Origin: Vibrio sp. SCSIO 43135
GTDB lineage: Bacteria > Pseudomonadota > Gammaproteobacteria > Enterobacterales > Vibrionaceae
Length of the DNA: 64,000 bases
Direction of reading: 5' to 3'
NCBI RefSeq assembly: GCF_023716665.1
Contig: NZ_CP071859.1
Location: 558,001 to 622,000, forward strand
In this document: positions 16,448-27,245 of the stretch, one piece after another
How the letters are laid out: each line of letters starts with the position of its first letter
Position numbering within the stretch: the first letter of the stretch is position 1
Position numbers and translations under genes: made by a program
The notes under the pieces: model-generated
The model's input: only the letters and a program-made list of their open reading frames with translations
Database searches by the model: none
What the model was told of the DNA's origin: nothing

Positions 16448-18526
16448 TTATTTATGGGCGGTTTTGATGTTGCCAATCGGTTCCACTTCTGGGATTTGAT
16501 ATTGGTTGTGAGCAAAGCGGCTATTAAGTTCAGCCGCAGGGAGCGGTTTATCAAATAGATAACCTTGGAACTGATCGCAGCCAAGTTGCTTTAACGCGTG
16601 TAACTCATTGGCGTTTTCGACCCCTTCTGCAATTACTTCTAGATTCAATCTTCTTGCCGTCATCACGATGGTATCAACAATCGCCTGGTCGCTTTCGTCC
16701 ATATGCAGTTGAGTGACAAAAGAGCGATCGATTTTAAGTACGTCAACCGACAAATGCTTGAGGTAGCGCAGTGAAGAGTAGCCTGTACCAAAGTCATCAA
16801 TCGAAATCTTAAGCTGATGCTCTTTTAAGTTGGCCATCTTTTGAATAGCACTTTCTACATTTTCTAACAGCAGACTTTCAGTAATCTCGAGCTCGATATG
16901 CTCTCCAGTAATGTTGAACTGAGATAGAGTTTGAGTGATATGGTCGACGAACGAGTCCTGGGAAAACTGCAATGGACTGATGTTGATTGCGAGACGGCGG
17001 AATGTACTTGGGAGTATGCCTTGTTGCTGCCAGTTCGCATATTGATAACAGGCTTGCTCAATGATCCAGTCACCGATTTGCAGAATTTGCCCAGTTTCTT
17101 CAGCGATTGGCATGAACACACCTGGTGGTAGCAACCCTTTATCGGGGTGGTTCCAGCGAATCAAGGCTTCGACACCAACAATCTGGTGATGTTCGTTGAC
17201 CTGAGGTTGGTAATACAGCTCTAGCTGACCTTTGTTAATGGCTTCGTGCAGACCTTTTTCTATTTCTAAGAAAGATTCCACCTGAGCCTGCATTTCAGGT
17301 TCATAGAACATGTACTTGTTACGACCTGCGACTTTCGCCCGGTAGAGGGCGGTGTCGGCTTGGCGTAATACATCAATGTTAGTGCTCCCCACCGATGGAA
17401 AGATGGCGATACCGACACTCACCGTGCAGTAAAGCTGGTGGTCGTCAATTGAATAAGGGTTCGAAATCAGAGCCAATAGCTGCTTTGCAACGTCGTGTGC
17501 TTTATCTGGCTGAAGGTCGGGAAGTAGGATGGCAAATTCGTCACCACCAATTCGAGCGGCAATGTAATCACTATGCAGCCAAGCTTCCATGCGAAGCGCA
17601 ATGGCTTTTAGTAAGTTATCGCCAATGGTATGACCGAGCGAATCATTAATGGTTTTAAAGCGGTCTAAATCCAGATAAAACAGCACTCCAGAACGATGCT
17701 CTTTAATCGCGGTATCGATACTTTGCGCCAACGTATCAAGCAGCAAACTTCGGTTTGCTAGGCCGGTTAAGGAATCGTAGTACGCCAATTGATTGAGCTG
17801 GTGTTCGGCTTTTTCACGGTCGGTCCACAAGGTGTGAAACGAGGTCGCCAATTGGCTAAGTTCATCATTTTGTTTTTGCGCTGGAATAGGTAGCGCTTTT
17901 TGTTTGTCTTGTAATGAGTGAACCCACTCAATTAGAGTGACTATCGGTTTCGACAGCTTGTAGTAGAAGAAAGCCAATAAGATAGTGGTCAGCAGGATGT
18001 TACGGAACAGGTCGAACAGAATAACGCGAGTCGTTTTGGTCAGAAAATCTTGTGCGATGTTATTACCATTAACCGAAAAGCTGAGCAGACCGACGACAAC
18101 ATTGGAGTTGGGTTGGTGAAGCTCTGCTTGATATACGGGCGCAGACGGTGTGAGGTAATTAGACAATACTTGAATGAAAGAGCCCTTAGAATCGATCACT
18201 CGTTCTTGTTGAGTCAGAGTGTCGCCAAAGTCATCAATGATCTCGACCTTATAAATGGCGGTGTCCATCATTAAGCTAGACGCCACTTGTTCAGCTAATA
18301 GATGATTAAGGTGATAAGCCGCTTGGCTCGCGTTCGAGTAGTTTTGTAATAACTTGAATTGGTAGTGCTCTTCAATGCGATCTTGTTCTTGATGGAGGTC
18401 TAGCAGAATATGGTAAAAACTAAAGCAGAGGCCCAGTATCACGGATACTAGGAATACTGTTTTAGCTTGTCTAAATGCGAGAGAGTTTATCTTTTTCGGT
18501 CTTTGCATAGTCAGTTTTAGTTCCAT
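16448..18526 (-). CDS. Membrane-bound HAMP-GGDEF-EAL cyclic-di-GMP protein
   Basis: A 692-residue inner-membrane protein. A first transmembrane segment is at about residues 22-42, followed by a periplasmic sensor of about 120 residues, a second segment at about 165-190 and a HAMP-like linker. Then come GGDEF (about 245-410; RIGGDEFAILL intact) and EAL (about 430-675; VEALIRW and DDFGTGYSSLRYL intact). The RxxD inhibitory site is absent. Both activities are possible; the periplasmic signal is unknown. ATG 18526 is taken, but ATG 18508 six codons later is also possible, as neither has a strong ribosome binding site. It converges with rimI. Confidence 0.87.
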   Translation of the reverse strand: MELKLTMQRPKKINSLAFRQAKTVFLVSVILGLCFSFYHILLDLHQEQDRIEEHYQFKLLQNYSNASQAAYHLNHLLAEQVASSLMMDTAIYKVEIIDDFGDTLTQQERVIDSKGSFIQVLSNYLTPSAPVYQAELHQPNSNVVVGLLSFSVNGNNIAQDFLTKTTRVILFDLFRNILLTTILLAFFYYKLSKPIVTLIEWVHSLQDKQKALPIPAQKQNDELSQLATSFHTLWTDREKAEHQLNQLAYYDSLTGLANRSLLLDTLAQSIDTAIKEHRSGVLFYLDLDRFKTINDSLGHTIGDNLLKAIALRMEAWLHSDYIAARIGGDEFAILLPDLQPDKAHDVAKQLLALISNPYSIDDHQLYCTVSVGIAIFPSVGSTNIDVLRQADTALYRAKVAGRNKYMFYEPEMQAQVESFLEIEKGLHEAINKGQLELYYQPQVNEHHQIVGVEALIRWNHPDKGLLPPGVFMPIAEETGQILQIGDWIIEQACYQYANWQQQGILPSTFRRLAINISPLQFSQDSFVDHITQTLSQFNITGEHIELEITESLLLENVESAIQKMANLKEHQLKISIDDFGTGYSSLRYLKHLSVDVLKIDRSFVTQLHMDESDQAIVDTIVMTARRLNLEVIAEGVENANELHALKQLGCDQFQGYLFDKPLPAAELNSRFAHNQYQIPEVEPIGNIKTAHK

Positions 18527-18729
18527 CTACTCTCTTAGTTATAGTCCATATTTATTGATATTTTAATTACAAAGCGTTTTATCCTGCCTTTATACCGGAT
18601 AGCGCTGCTGGCTCAGTTGCTCAAAAGGCAAATATAGGGGAGAATACCGCGCAAAATTGAATCGAATCGCCAGTCGTGACAAATCGTTTTTGTCGACATC
18701 TTAACTGGCAACAAGAGAAGACCATTTCC

Positions 18730-20316
18730 ATGTCAAATACATTTACTGGTGAAGTTTCTAAACGTAGAACCTTCGCAATCATTTCGCACCCGGATGCGGG
18801 TAAAACCACCATTACTGAAAAAGTATTGTTATTCGGACGCGCTATTCAATCTGCGGGTACCGTAAAAGGTCGTGGTTCTAGCCAGCACGCTAAATCTGAC
18901 TGGATGGAAATGGAAAAAGAACGTGGTATCTCGGTTACAACCTCTGTGATGCAGTTCCCGTTCAATGATTGCTTGGTGAACCTGTTGGATACTCCGGGAC
19001 ACGAAGACTTCTCGGAAGATACCTACCGTACTCTTACCGCTGTTGACTCATGCCTTATGGTAATCGATGCGGCAAAAGGTGTGGAAGACCGTACGCGTAA
19101 ATTGATGGAAGTAACACGTTTACGTGACACTCCGATTGTAACGTTCATGAACAAACTTGACCGTGATATCCGTGATCCGATGGAATTGATGGATGAAGTG
19201 GAAAGTGAGCTAAACATTGCTTGTGCTCCAGTATCATGGCCGATTGGTTGTGGTAAAGAGTTTAAAGGTGTTTACCACATTCACCGTGATGAAACGATTC
19301 TCTACACAACAGGTCAAGGCCACACGATTCAAGAAGAGAAAATCATCAAAGGTCTAGATAACCCTGAGCTAGACGCAGCAGTTGGTGAAGAACTGGCTGA
19401 GCAGTTACGCGAAGAGCTAGAACTGGTTCTTGGTGCTTCACATGAATTCGACCAAGAGCTATTCCTACAAGGTGAACTGACGCCGGTATTCTTCGGTACT
19501 GCACTAGGTAACTTTGGTGTTGACCACATGCTTGATGGCTTAACAGACTGGGCTCCCGCACCTCAACCACGTAAAGCGAATGAGCGTGAAGTTGAAGCGA
19601 CGGAAGAAAAGTTCTCTGGCTTCGTGTTTAAGATCCAAGCCAACATGGACCCTAAACACCGTGACCGTATCGCCTTTATGCGTATTGTATCGGGAACCTA
19701 CAAACAAGGTATGAAGATGAACCATGTTCGTCTTGGTAAGCAGATCAATATCTCTGATGCCGTAACCTTTATGGCGGGTGATCGCTCTCGTGCTGAAAAC
19801 GCTTATGCCGGTGACATTATCGGTTTGCATAACCACGGTACAATCCAGATCGGTGACACCTTTACTCAAGGTGAGTCGCTGAAGTTCGCTGGTATTCCAA
19901 ACTTTGCACCTGAACTATTCCGTCGTATTCGCCTGCGTGATCCTCTTAAACAGAAGCAGCTTCTGAAAGGTCTGGTTCAGTTATCTGAAGAAGGTGCGGT
20001 TCAGGTGTTCCGTCCTCTACAAAACAACGATCTGATCGTTGGTGCGGTTGGTGTGCTTCAGTTTGATGTGGTCGTCGCTCGCCTTAAATCCGAGTACAAC
20101 GTAGAAGCTATCTATGAAAGCGTAAACGTTGCAACTGCTCGTTGGGTAGAGTGCGATGATGAGAAGAAACTAGAAGAGTTTAAGCGTAAGAACCAAGCCA
20201 ATTTAGCGTTGGATGGTGGTGATAACTTATCTTACGTTGCGCCAACAATGGTAAACTTGAACCTAGCGCAAGAGCGTTTCCCTGACGTTCAGTTCCGAGC
20301 GACTCGCGAACACTAA
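18730..20316 (+). CDS. prfC: Peptide chain release factor 3
   Basis: A 528-residue GTPase that recycles RF1 and RF2 from the ribosome after peptide release. G motifs are clear: SHPDAGKTT (G1), DTPGHEDF (G3) and NKLDRD (G4). Domains 2 and 3 follow from about residue 300. The frame is open from 18676, but ATG 18730 gives [24 protein letters not shown] as in other vibrios and has AGAGAAG upstream. It stands alone between promoter-sized gaps and ends in a strong terminator. Confidence 0.97.
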   Translation: MSNTFTGEVSKRRTFAIISHPDAGKTTITEKVLLFGRAIQSAGTVKGRGSSQHAKSDWMEMEKERGISVTTSVMQFPFNDCLVNLLDTPGHEDFSEDTYRTLTAVDSCLMVIDAAKGVEDRTRKLMEVTRLRDTPIVTFMNKLDRDIRDPMELMDEVESELNIACAPVSWPIGCGKEFKGVYHIHRDETILYTTGQGHTIQEEKIIKGLDNPELDAAVGEELAEQLREELELVLGASHEFDQELFLQGELTPVFFGTALGNFGVDHMLDGLTDWAPAPQPRKANEREVEATEEKFSGFVFKIQANMDPKHRDRIAFMRIVSGTYKQGMKMNHVRLGKQINISDAVTFMAGDRSRAENAYAGDIIGLHNHGTIQIGDTFTQGESLKFAGIPNFAPELFRRIRLRDPLKQKQLLKGLVQLSEEGAVQVFRPLQNNDLIVGAVGVLQFDVVVARLKSEYNVEAIYESVNVATARWVECDDEKKLEEFKRKNQANLALDGGDNLSYVAPTMVNLNLAQERFPDVQFRATREH

Positions 20317-20330
20317 TATTTTGAATAAAT

Positions 20331-20367
20331 AGCCCCACCCTAATGATTATTGGGGTGGGGCTTTTTT
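20331..20367. terminator. prfC terminator
   Basis: Stem AGCCCCACCC / GGGTGGGGCT with an 11-base loop and a T-run. A short A-rich stretch on the other side lets it serve the converging chemoreceptor gene too. Confidence 0.88.
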
Positions 20368-20381
20368 ATGTCCAGTGTTTA

Positions 20382-21914
20382 CTAGACGGTTCGATTACCA
20401 AAAGAATAGGAAATCCCATTCAAGTTCTCTGCTGACTTCAGCAAACTGTCTGCTAGCTGAGAGACAGTTTTAACTTGAGTGAGATTGGCATTGGATACAT
20501 CGCTTATCCTTTGGATATTGGCGCTGATTTCTCGCGACACAATACTTTGTTCTTCAGCTGCGGTGGAGTTTTGAATTGCAATATCTGAGATTTCAGTCAG
20601 AGCACTCGCCATGAAGCGCACTTTTTGTTCCGACACTTGAGTATCTTCCACACAGTTTTGGCTGACTTTTTCGTTCTCATTCATCCGTGTTTCAAGCTTC
20701 CTCAACGTGTTTTGTATACTCACAATCGAGTTTTGAATATGCTCGGTGGCTTGGCCTGTTCGGGTACTAAGCGTTCTGACTTCATCGGCGACAACAGCAA
20801 ACCCTCGGCCATATTCTCCAGCACGCGCCGCTTCAATTGCGGCATTAAGTGCCAGCAAATTGGTTTGCTCTGATATTGCTTGGATCTCTGTCATGATGCT
20901 ATTCACTTGCTCAGCTTCAGCGACTAGCTCCGAAGCAATATTGGCGGACTGCTTTACTTCACTGGCCATGCTGTCGACTTGATTACGAGTAACCTCGATG
21001 GATTCAATCGCCTGCGTGCATTCCTCACTGGCTTGATTGACTTTATCTGAAGTGAGGACGCTATTTGCAGCGATGTCGCTGATCGTGTTGGTCATTTCTT
21101 CAATGGCGACAGAAACAGCAGATATCTCTGCAAACTCATGGTCAATGTTACGTTTTGCTTCACTCGATGCCTCACTCAGTTCATTGGCATTGTTACTGAT
21201 TGTTTTACTGCTATCGATCAGGCGTCCAAGGATAGTTCTGACTCTTCCTTGTTCAATTTTTAAGTGAAACTCAGAGCTTCTATCCGACTCTTGGCAAAAA
21301 ATTAGACGTGATAAACTGTCATACTGAAGCGCTAAACCGGATTCCCATTTGCGATGCTGGAACAACTGTTGGTAAAAAAGGGTGCACATCGCAATCGGTG
21401 GCAAGAGTGTAAAAAAGGGCGATAAAGTAAAAGCGAGGTAAGTGCTTGCTATGCTAGCTGCACCAACAGCCAATAACTTATGAGGGAAAAAGCGATTGAT
21501 CGTAGTATCACATTTATTAGCATCAACAAGCTTCTTATAAGCGTGAATCGCTCTGTGCTTGTAAGAGTCGTTGAGCCTTACCCGCACAGATTGGTAGCCT
21601 ATGACCTGTTGCCCTTGGTAAATAGGGCATACAAAAGCATCAACCCAGTAGTATCGCCCATCTTTAGTGATGTTTTTCACCGCACCACGCCAAACCTGCC
21701 CCTGCTTTAAGTGACGCCACATATCGGCAAACGCGAGTTTGGGCATCTCTGGGTGGCGGACAATATTGTGGTGTTGATTAACCAGTTCTTCGAGGCTATA
21801 ACCGGCTACCTCGCAAAACGCTTGGTTGGCATAAGTGATGCGGCCATCTTTATCAGTGGTGGATATGAGTTCAGCCCCATGAGGGACTTGAATTTCTAGA
21901 GCATTGTTATTCAT
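20382..21914 (-). CDS. PAS-domain methyl-accepting chemotaxis protein (Aer-like)
   Basis: A 510-residue chemoreceptor. The N-terminal PAS domain (about 15-125) resembles the Aer group: [21 protein letters not shown] and [17 protein letters not shown] are typical, suggesting an energy or redox signal, possibly through FAD. A hydrophobic pair of segments at about 148-190 anchors it. The signalling hairpin is near residues 370-395 with [21 protein letters not shown]. There is no periplasmic domain, so sensing is cytosolic. AGGA lies seven bases before the ATG. Attractant or cofactor binding is inferred from the family only. Confidence 0.88.
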   Translation of the reverse strand: MNNNALEIQVPHGAELISTTDKDGRITYANQAFCEVAGYSLEELVNQHHNIVRHPEMPKLAFADMWRHLKQGQVWRGAVKNITKDGRYYWVDAFVCPIYQGQQVIGYQSVRVRLNDSYKHRAIHAYKKLVDANKCDTTINRFFPHKLLAVGAASIASTYLAFTLSPFFTLLPPIAMCTLFYQQLFQHRKWESGLALQYDSLSRLIFCQESDRSSEFHLKIEQGRVRTILGRLIDSSKTISNNANELSEASSEAKRNIDHEFAEISAVSVAIEEMTNTISDIAANSVLTSDKVNQASEECTQAIESIEVTRNQVDSMASEVKQSANIASELVAEAEQVNSIMTEIQAISEQTNLLALNAAIEAARAGEYGRGFAVVADEVRTLSTRTGQATEHIQNSIVSIQNTLRKLETRMNENEKVSQNCVEDTQVSEQKVRFMASALTEISDIAIQNSTAAEEQSIVSREISANIQRISDVSNANLTQVKTVSQLADSLLKSAENLNGISYSFGNRTV

Positions 21915-22234
21915 GTCTTTTCCTGACTTTACGTACTCTGCAATCTGGTTGGTTTATGAATTATGAGTCTCTTATTCAGAGAAATGCAGAGGGGCAGAAT
22001 TGTAATGCGTGAAGTCCCATATCCTATGAGATGCTGTGTAATATTGATGGATATTCATGTGCTACATCACGTTATTGATGTTCACGGTTGTCACCGGCTG
22101 TGCTGGTTATGGGCTTTCTGAACAGAACTAAAAATTGATAAAAGAATTTATTTAATAAACTCAATTGGATAGAAAGGCTGTTACGGTGATGGATGGGGAA
22201 GCTGCGTTGAGCTATTTAGATGGATTCTAGATGC
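21915..22234. other. Intergenic region between the chemoreceptor and srmB
   Basis: About 320 bases without a supportable gene. It must hold the chemoreceptor promoter (reading left) but I see no convincing -35/-10 pair, no repeat and no strong hairpin. Confidence 0.5.
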
Positions 22235-22265
22235 AAAAAGGGCTGGCGCGAAACACCAGCCCTTT
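22235..22265 (-). terminator. srmB terminator
   Basis: Stem AAAGGGCTGG / CCAGCCCTTT with a nine-base loop, followed on the minus strand by TTTTTGC, just after the srmB stop. Confidence 0.85.
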
Positions 22266-22278
22266 CCATTTTTAGCTG

Positions 22279-23517
22279 TTACTTTTTCTTCTTCGCTGTT
22301 TTCTTTTTACCTTTAACAGCTGTTTTTTTCTTATCGTCTTTCTTCTTGTTCTTTTTCTTAAACACTGGTTTCTTGTGTTTAGGACGAAGCTCTTTGATAA
22401 AGCGTTCTTTGATGTCTTCTTTAGTATAACGAGCAACACGATCTAGCATAGGTTGATCGTGCGCTTCTACGAGTGATAGGGCGTTACCTTTTTTACCAGC
22501 GCGAGCTGTACGGCCAATACGGTGCAGGTAAACATCAGCCGTGCGTGGCATATCAAAGTTAATCACGTGGCTAACATCAGGTAAGTCGATACCACGAGCA
22601 GCGACATCCGTTGCCAGTAAGACGTTGACACTACCATCACGGAATCGTGCAATCGCGTTGTTACGGCGGTCTTGCGGCATTTCGCCTTGAATCCATGCAC
22701 AAGGGATTTGAGCTTTTTCAAGCTCTACGCGCAAATCGGCCAAACGCTCACGCGTTTTGAGGAAGATGATAGAGCGCTCTGCTTGCTCAGTGATGATGAC
22801 TTTCAACAGAGCTAACTTGTGTTCCATGTCGTCTGCACGGTGATACCACTGTGTGATTTTTTTACGCTCGCGGCGTGAAGGTTCAGCATCAATTTCAGCC
22901 GGCTCTTTTAAAAGATCAGCAGTGAAACCTTCAACGCCACGACCTTCTAATGTTGCAGAGAATAGTAGAGTTTGCTTACGCCAACGACACTCAGCCGATA
23001 AACGGTCAACCGTTGGGCCAAAGCCCATGTCTAGCATGCGATCCGCTTCATCTAAGATCAGCCATTCAATTGCGCGGCAATCAAATCGTTCTGCTTCGAT
23101 GTATTCCATTAAACGGCCAGGTGTTGCAACCACGATATCTTGGGTTGTAGCTAGGATATCTGCGTGCTCTTGATACTGAACACCACCGGTAATGGTGAAA
23201 ATATTAAGCTTAGTGTTTTTTGCTAATGCACGTGCTTGGTCTGCTACCTGCATTGCTAATTCACGCGTTGGAGTTAGGATCAACACGCGAGCAGGGCCTG
23301 CTTTCTTACGTGGAAAGTCTTGCAAATATTGCAGGGCAGGGATAACAAACGCAGCAGTTTTGCCTGTCCCTGTCGGTGCAGAAGCAAGAATGTCTTTCCC
23401 GTCTAGTGCTTGTGGGATTGCTTCTGCTTGGATTTGGGTTGGGCGATCAAAGCCCATCTCTTCTATGGCTTCAAGAAGATTTTGGTCAAGTTCAAGGTCA
23501 GCAAAAGTTCTGATCAC
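22279..23517 (-). CDS. srmB: DEAD-box ATP-dependent RNA helicase SrmB
   Basis: A 412-residue RNA helicase that assists early 50S ribosome assembly. Helicase motifs in order: Q motif (FDRPTQIQAEAIP), ASAPTGTGKTA (I), PTRELAMQ (Ia), DEADRMLDMGF (II), SATLEG (III), and ATDVAARGIDLPDVSHVINFDMP to HRIGRTARAG (V-VI). The tail from about residue 375 is almost pure Lys. The frame extends to ATG 23544, but GGAG lies seven bases before GTG 23517, and the protein then starts M-IRTFADLELDQ like E. coli SrmB, so GTG is chosen. In E. coli srmB lies divergent from trmN6; here both are on the same strand. Confidence 0.92.
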   Translation of the reverse strand: MIRTFADLELDQNLLEAIEEMGFDRPTQIQAEAIPQALDGKDILASAPTGTGKTAAFVIPALQYLQDFPRKKAGPARVLILTPTRELAMQVADQARALAKNTKLNIFTITGGVQYQEHADILATTQDIVVATPGRLMEYIEAERFDCRAIEWLILDEADRMLDMGFGPTVDRLSAECRWRKQTLLFSATLEGRGVEGFTADLLKEPAEIDAEPSRRERKKITQWYHRADDMEHKLALLKVIITEQAERSIIFLKTRERLADLRVELEKAQIPCAWIQGEMPQDRRNNAIARFRDGSVNVLLATDVAARGIDLPDVSHVINFDMPRTADVYLHRIGRTARAGKKGNALSLVEAHDQPMLDRVARYTKEDIKERFIKELRPKHKKPVFKKKNKKKDDKKKTAVKGKKKTAKKKK

Positions 23518-23606
23518 AGTGGTTCTCCACAAGCCTGTAGGCATTTAAGGGCAAAATTAAGGTCGCACATTATAGAGCGTTCGGTGATAAGGATCACATG
23601 TTATTT

Positions 23607-24326
23607 CTACATCTTTAAATAAAAGTCTTTGGTAAGAGAAATAAACTCGTCGCTATAACCTTGCGGGGTATGAATCGTTAGCTTGCTTACGTTGCATTCG
23701 ATGGGGTGTAAGCTCAGCTCAAATAGTAATCGATGTGCGGCTTTTTTTATAGATGGCTTTACAATGCATTTTCGGCTGATGTACCAGCCTGATTGTTCGG
23801 CGAACTGAAGCATTTGCTCTCCCTCAAAGGTGGGTAAAATAAAGCTCGCTCGGCCGTTAGGCTGCAGTAATGTTTGGCAACGCTTGAGTAAATCATGGTG
23901 GTTCAAAGTATCTGTATGTCTGGCGGTGGCTCGAGGTTTACTCTCGGCTTGCTCGCCGCTATTAAAGTACGGGGGGTTGCAGATAATGTGTGAGAAAGTA
24001 CGCTCAAATCTATGACTAAGTACGTCTGTATGCAGCACTTCGATATTGTGTCGCCACGGTGATTGCTCGGCATTCTGCTTTGCTGCTTGGTAGGCATTTT
24101 GTTCTATATCTACGGCAACAACCGACAGCCTTGGATTACGCTGCAAACACATCAGGGATAGCAATCCCGTTCCTGTGCCTATATCAAGTAACGTTTCAGC
24201 ACCATCTATTCCACTCCAAGCACCGAGCAGGACGCCATCGGTACTGACTGGCATTCCAGATTGCCCGCCATGAATTGAAAATTGTTTAAATTTGAAGTCT
24301 TTAGTCGTGTTTTTAGATTCTTTCAT
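23607..24326 (-). CDS. trmN6: tRNA1(Val) (adenine-37-N6)-methyltransferase
   Basis: A 239-residue SAM-dependent methyltransferase (YfiC). The SAM-binding motif I LLDIGTGTGLLSLM is near residue 46, and the N6-adenine catalytic motif NPPYF near residue 120. It modifies A37 of tRNA-Val. The N-terminal FKFKQFSIHGGQSGMPVSTDGVLLGAW is typical of YfiC. It lies upstream of srmB on the same strand with 89 bp between the stop and the srmB start; the two genes are neighbours in many gamma-proteobacteria. Confidence 0.92.
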   Translation of the reverse strand: MKESKNTTKDFKFKQFSIHGGQSGMPVSTDGVLLGAWSGIDGAETLLDIGTGTGLLSLMCLQRNPRLSVVAVDIEQNAYQAAKQNAEQSPWRHNIEVLHTDVLSHRFERTFSHIICNPPYFNSGEQAESKPRATARHTDTLNHHDLLKRCQTLLQPNGRASFILPTFEGEQMLQFAEQSGWYISRKCIVKPSIKKAAHRLLFELSLHPIECNVSKLTIHTPQGYSDEFISLTKDFYLKM

Positions 24327-24631
24327 GATTATTTGTTAATCAACTTATTTATAGTGCCTGTCACTAATGTTTACGCGGTTTTTAGATTAATGTTCTAATT
24401 TGTTTATGAGATGTATCCATTTTGTTTGGTTATAAATTCTGGTCTTTATATAAATACCAGTGCTATTCACTGCTTTCTATTCCTCATCCTGAATTTATAT
24501 GGTGTTTTTTCCTTAATGGTTGCGAATTGTTAGTGATTTCGTCATCATCCGCTCGAGTTTACATGCTAATTGCACAGATTTTGCAAACTAGCGCACACAA
24601 CATTTTTAAAAAATTATTATAAGGGTTAGCT
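24327..24631. other. Divergent intergenic region between trmN6 and brnQ
   Basis: About 305 AT-rich bases that must carry the promoters of trmN6 (left) and brnQ (right). AAGGG precedes the brnQ GTG. I see no repeat or riboswitch. A 66-codon frame inside it (24422-24622) has no ribosome binding site and looks accidental. Confidence 0.5.
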
Positions 24632-25945
24632 GTGAAGCAGACTTTAAAATTAACAGACATTATCGCAGTAGGCTTTATGCTATTTGCGTTTTTCTTAGGG
24701 GCGGGCAACATTATTTTCCCACCTCTAGCAGGGCAGCTGGCTGGTGAAAGCCTGATTCCAGCGATGACAGGTTTCTTGTTAACAGCAGTAGGTCTTCCTC
24801 TTATTACTATTGTTGCTATTGCTGTAGCAGGTGGCTCATGGGAGCACTTAACTAAAGATCTGCCTAAGCGTGCAGCGATGATCATGGCCGTATTGATCTT
24901 CATTATCATAGGCCCTGCGTTTGCTGCGCCTCGTACCGGGTTGGTTGCTTACGAAATGGCAGTTAAGCCATTTTTCGTTGATGCGGCGCAATCCCATTTA
25001 ACGATTTTCTCAATTGCATTCTTTGCTATCGCGATGTTCTTTGCTTGGTCACAAGGCAAGTTGATTGATGTGATCGGTAAAGTCCTGACCCCAGTTCTAT
25101 TTGTTGGTCTAATTGTACTGGCCTTGGCCGTTTTTATTGATCCACAAGGGGAAGTGTTAGCTGCGCACGGTGAATACTTAACACACCCATTGCAAAAAGG
25201 TTTCCTAGAAGGTTACAACACCATGGATACCTTTGGTTCATTGATGTTTGGTGTATTGATTGTGGATGCATTGCGTAAAAAAGGCATCACTGAACAAAGT
25301 GCTACGTCGAAGTACCTCATTGCTGCTGGCTGTATTGCGGCGGCAGGCCTGACTTTTGTTTACGTATCTCTTTTCTACTTGGGCGCAACTAGTGCATCTG
25401 TTGCTGCTGGTGCTGACAATGGTGGTGTTGTGCTGAGCTTGTACGTGCAGTCACTGTTTGGCCCATATGGTCAAATTGTGTTGTCGGTGATTGTGTTGCT
25501 TGCGTGTTTGACGACTGCAATTGGCCTGATCTCAGCGTGTTCTGATTACTTCTGTTCATTGACTCCGCTTTCTTACAAGCAATGGGTTGTGATCAACGGT
25601 ATTGCGTGTGCGACGGTTGCTAATGTTGGCCTATCTCAGTTAATTGCATTATCGGTTCCTGTGCTGTTTGCTCTGTACCCAGTTGCGATTGCATTGGTTG
25701 CACTGACCTTTATTCGCTCTAAATTACCGAACCCTCAGGCAGCGTACCGAGTGGTGATTTTAGTTGCACTAATGTTTGCGTTAATTGATGCGGCTAAAGT
25801 CGCGGGTATCGATGTATCTGCTTTCAACATGTTACCTCTATTTGAAATCGGAATGGGGTGGTTATTACCAACGGCAGCAGCGATGATTTGTATGTGCTTT
25901 ATAGGCAGCCGTCAAAATGAAGAGCTAACTGAAGAAACGGTTTAA
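24632..25945 (+). CDS. brnQ: Branched-chain amino acid transporter BrnQ (LIV-II carrier)
   Basis: A 437-residue inner-membrane protein with about twelve transmembrane helices. It imports leucine, isoleucine and valine using the Na+ or H+ gradient. The opening LTDIIAVGFMLFAFFLGAGNIIFPP and the following AGQLAGE loop are diagnostic. The start is GTG 24632 with AAGGG about eight bases upstream. It stands alone and ends in a terminator before prfB. Confidence 0.93.
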   Translation: MKQTLKLTDIIAVGFMLFAFFLGAGNIIFPPLAGQLAGESLIPAMTGFLLTAVGLPLITIVAIAVAGGSWEHLTKDLPKRAAMIMAVLIFIIIGPAFAAPRTGLVAYEMAVKPFFVDAAQSHLTIFSIAFFAIAMFFAWSQGKLIDVIGKVLTPVLFVGLIVLALAVFIDPQGEVLAAHGEYLTHPLQKGFLEGYNTMDTFGSLMFGVLIVDALRKKGITEQSATSKYLIAAGCIAAAGLTFVYVSLFYLGATSASVAAGADNGGVVLSLYVQSLFGPYGQIVLSVIVLLACLTTAIGLISACSDYFCSLTPLSYKQWVVINGIACATVANVGLSQLIALSVPVLFALYPVAIALVALTFIRSKLPNPQAAYRVVILVALMFALIDAAKVAGIDVSAFNMLPLFEIGMGWLLPTAAAMICMCFIGSRQNEELTEETV

Positions 25946-25968
25946 CTTTTCTCGTTTATCGCAGATGA

Positions 25969-26000
25969 CAAAAAGGCTGGTGGAAACACTAGCCTTTTTT
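25969..26000 (+). terminator. brnQ terminator
   Basis: Stem AAAAAGGCT with AGCCTTTTT, extended by G-U pairs around a GAAA loop and followed by Ts. Confidence 0.85.
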
Positions 26001-26095
26001 CATTTCCCGATTTGAGCCTATTTTTTTTCTGTATCTTCGTCACAATTTTGAGTAGAATTCTGCGGTTAAATTCTATTCATAAATGTTGAGCAAAC

Positions 26096-27194
26096 ATGTT
26101 TGAAATCAATCCTATTAAAAACCGTCTGCAGGATGTGTCTGAGCGCACAAATATCCTGAGGGGGTATCTTTGACTATGACGCTAAGAAAGAGCGTCTAGA
26201 AGAAGTCAACGCAGAACTAGAACAGCCAGATGTATGGAATGAACCTGAACGTGCACAAGCACTGGGTAAAGAACGTGCATCTCTGGAAGCGGTAGTAGAA
26301 ACCATCGACTTACTTGACCAAGGTGTTGAAGATGTAGATGGCTTACTAGAGCTGGCGGTAGAAGAAGAAGACCAAGAGACTTTTGAGGAAATTGAACCAG
26401 AACTCGCTGAGCTAGAAGCAAAGCTTGAGAAGCTGGAATTTCGTCGTATGTTCTCGGGTGATCACGATGCTTCAGATTGCTATATCGACCTACAATCAGG
26501 TTCCGGTGGTACAGAAGCACAAGATTGGACTTCAATGATGCTGCGCATGTACTTGCGTTGGGCTGAAGCGAAAGGCTTTAAGACCGAAGTAATTGAAGTA
26601 TCTGAGGGAGAGGTGGCTGGCTTGAAGGGCGCAACTGTGCGCATCTCTGGCGAGTATGCTTACGGTTGGCTACGCACGGAAACGGGTGTACACCGCTTAG
26701 TTCGTAAGTCTCCATTTGACTCAAGCGGTCGTCGTCATACTTCGTTTGCATCTGCGTTTATCTACCCAGAGATTGATGACAACATTGATATCGACATTAA
26801 CCCTTCCGACCTACGTATTGACGTATACCGTGCATCTGGTGCAGGTGGTCAGCACGTAAACACCACGGAATCGGCGGTTCGTATTACTCACGTTCCAACC
26901 AACACAGTGGTTCAATGTCAGAATGACCGTTCTCAGCATAAGAACAAAGACCAAGCGATGAAGCAGCTTCGTGCAAAACTGTTTGAATTAGAGATTCAAA
27001 AACAGAATGCAGAGAAGCAAGCCAATGAAGATGCGAAATCTGACATCGGTTGGGGTAGCCAAATCCGCTCTTACGTACTTGATGACTCGCGCATTAAAGA
27101 CCTACGTACTGGCGTAGAAAACCGCAATACTCAAGCGGTTCTTGATGGCGACCTAGACAAATTTATCGAAGCTAGCCTGAAATCAGGTCTGTAA
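26096..27194 (+). CDS. prfB: Peptide chain release factor 2 with programmed +1 frameshift
   Basis: Join 26096-26170 and 26172-27194, giving 365 residues. RF2 reads UGA and UAA stops. The first 25 codons end CTT followed by in-frame TGA at 26171; skipping one T continues as [11 protein letters not shown]. The SD-like AGGGGG at 26159-26164 stimulates the shift, giving the autoregulation known from E. coli: low RF2 stalls at TGA and promotes shifting. The GGQ motif is present ([13 protein letters not shown]), as is the SPF-type anticodon motif (KSPFDSS). lysS follows 51 bp downstream, as in E. coli. Confidence 0.97.
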
Positions 27195-27245
27195 GCTTTT
27201 CACCGAAAAAACACTCGTTACTAACGAAAACAGGATACATCGAAA

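Noticed and set aside
24422..24622. 66-codon frame upstream of brnQ
   Set aside because: No ribosome binding site or recognisable protein; it occupies the brnQ promoter region.
26448..27194. Separate short RF2 gene starting at 26448
   Set aside because: The region upstream is continuous RF2 sequence once the +1 shift at 26171 is applied.
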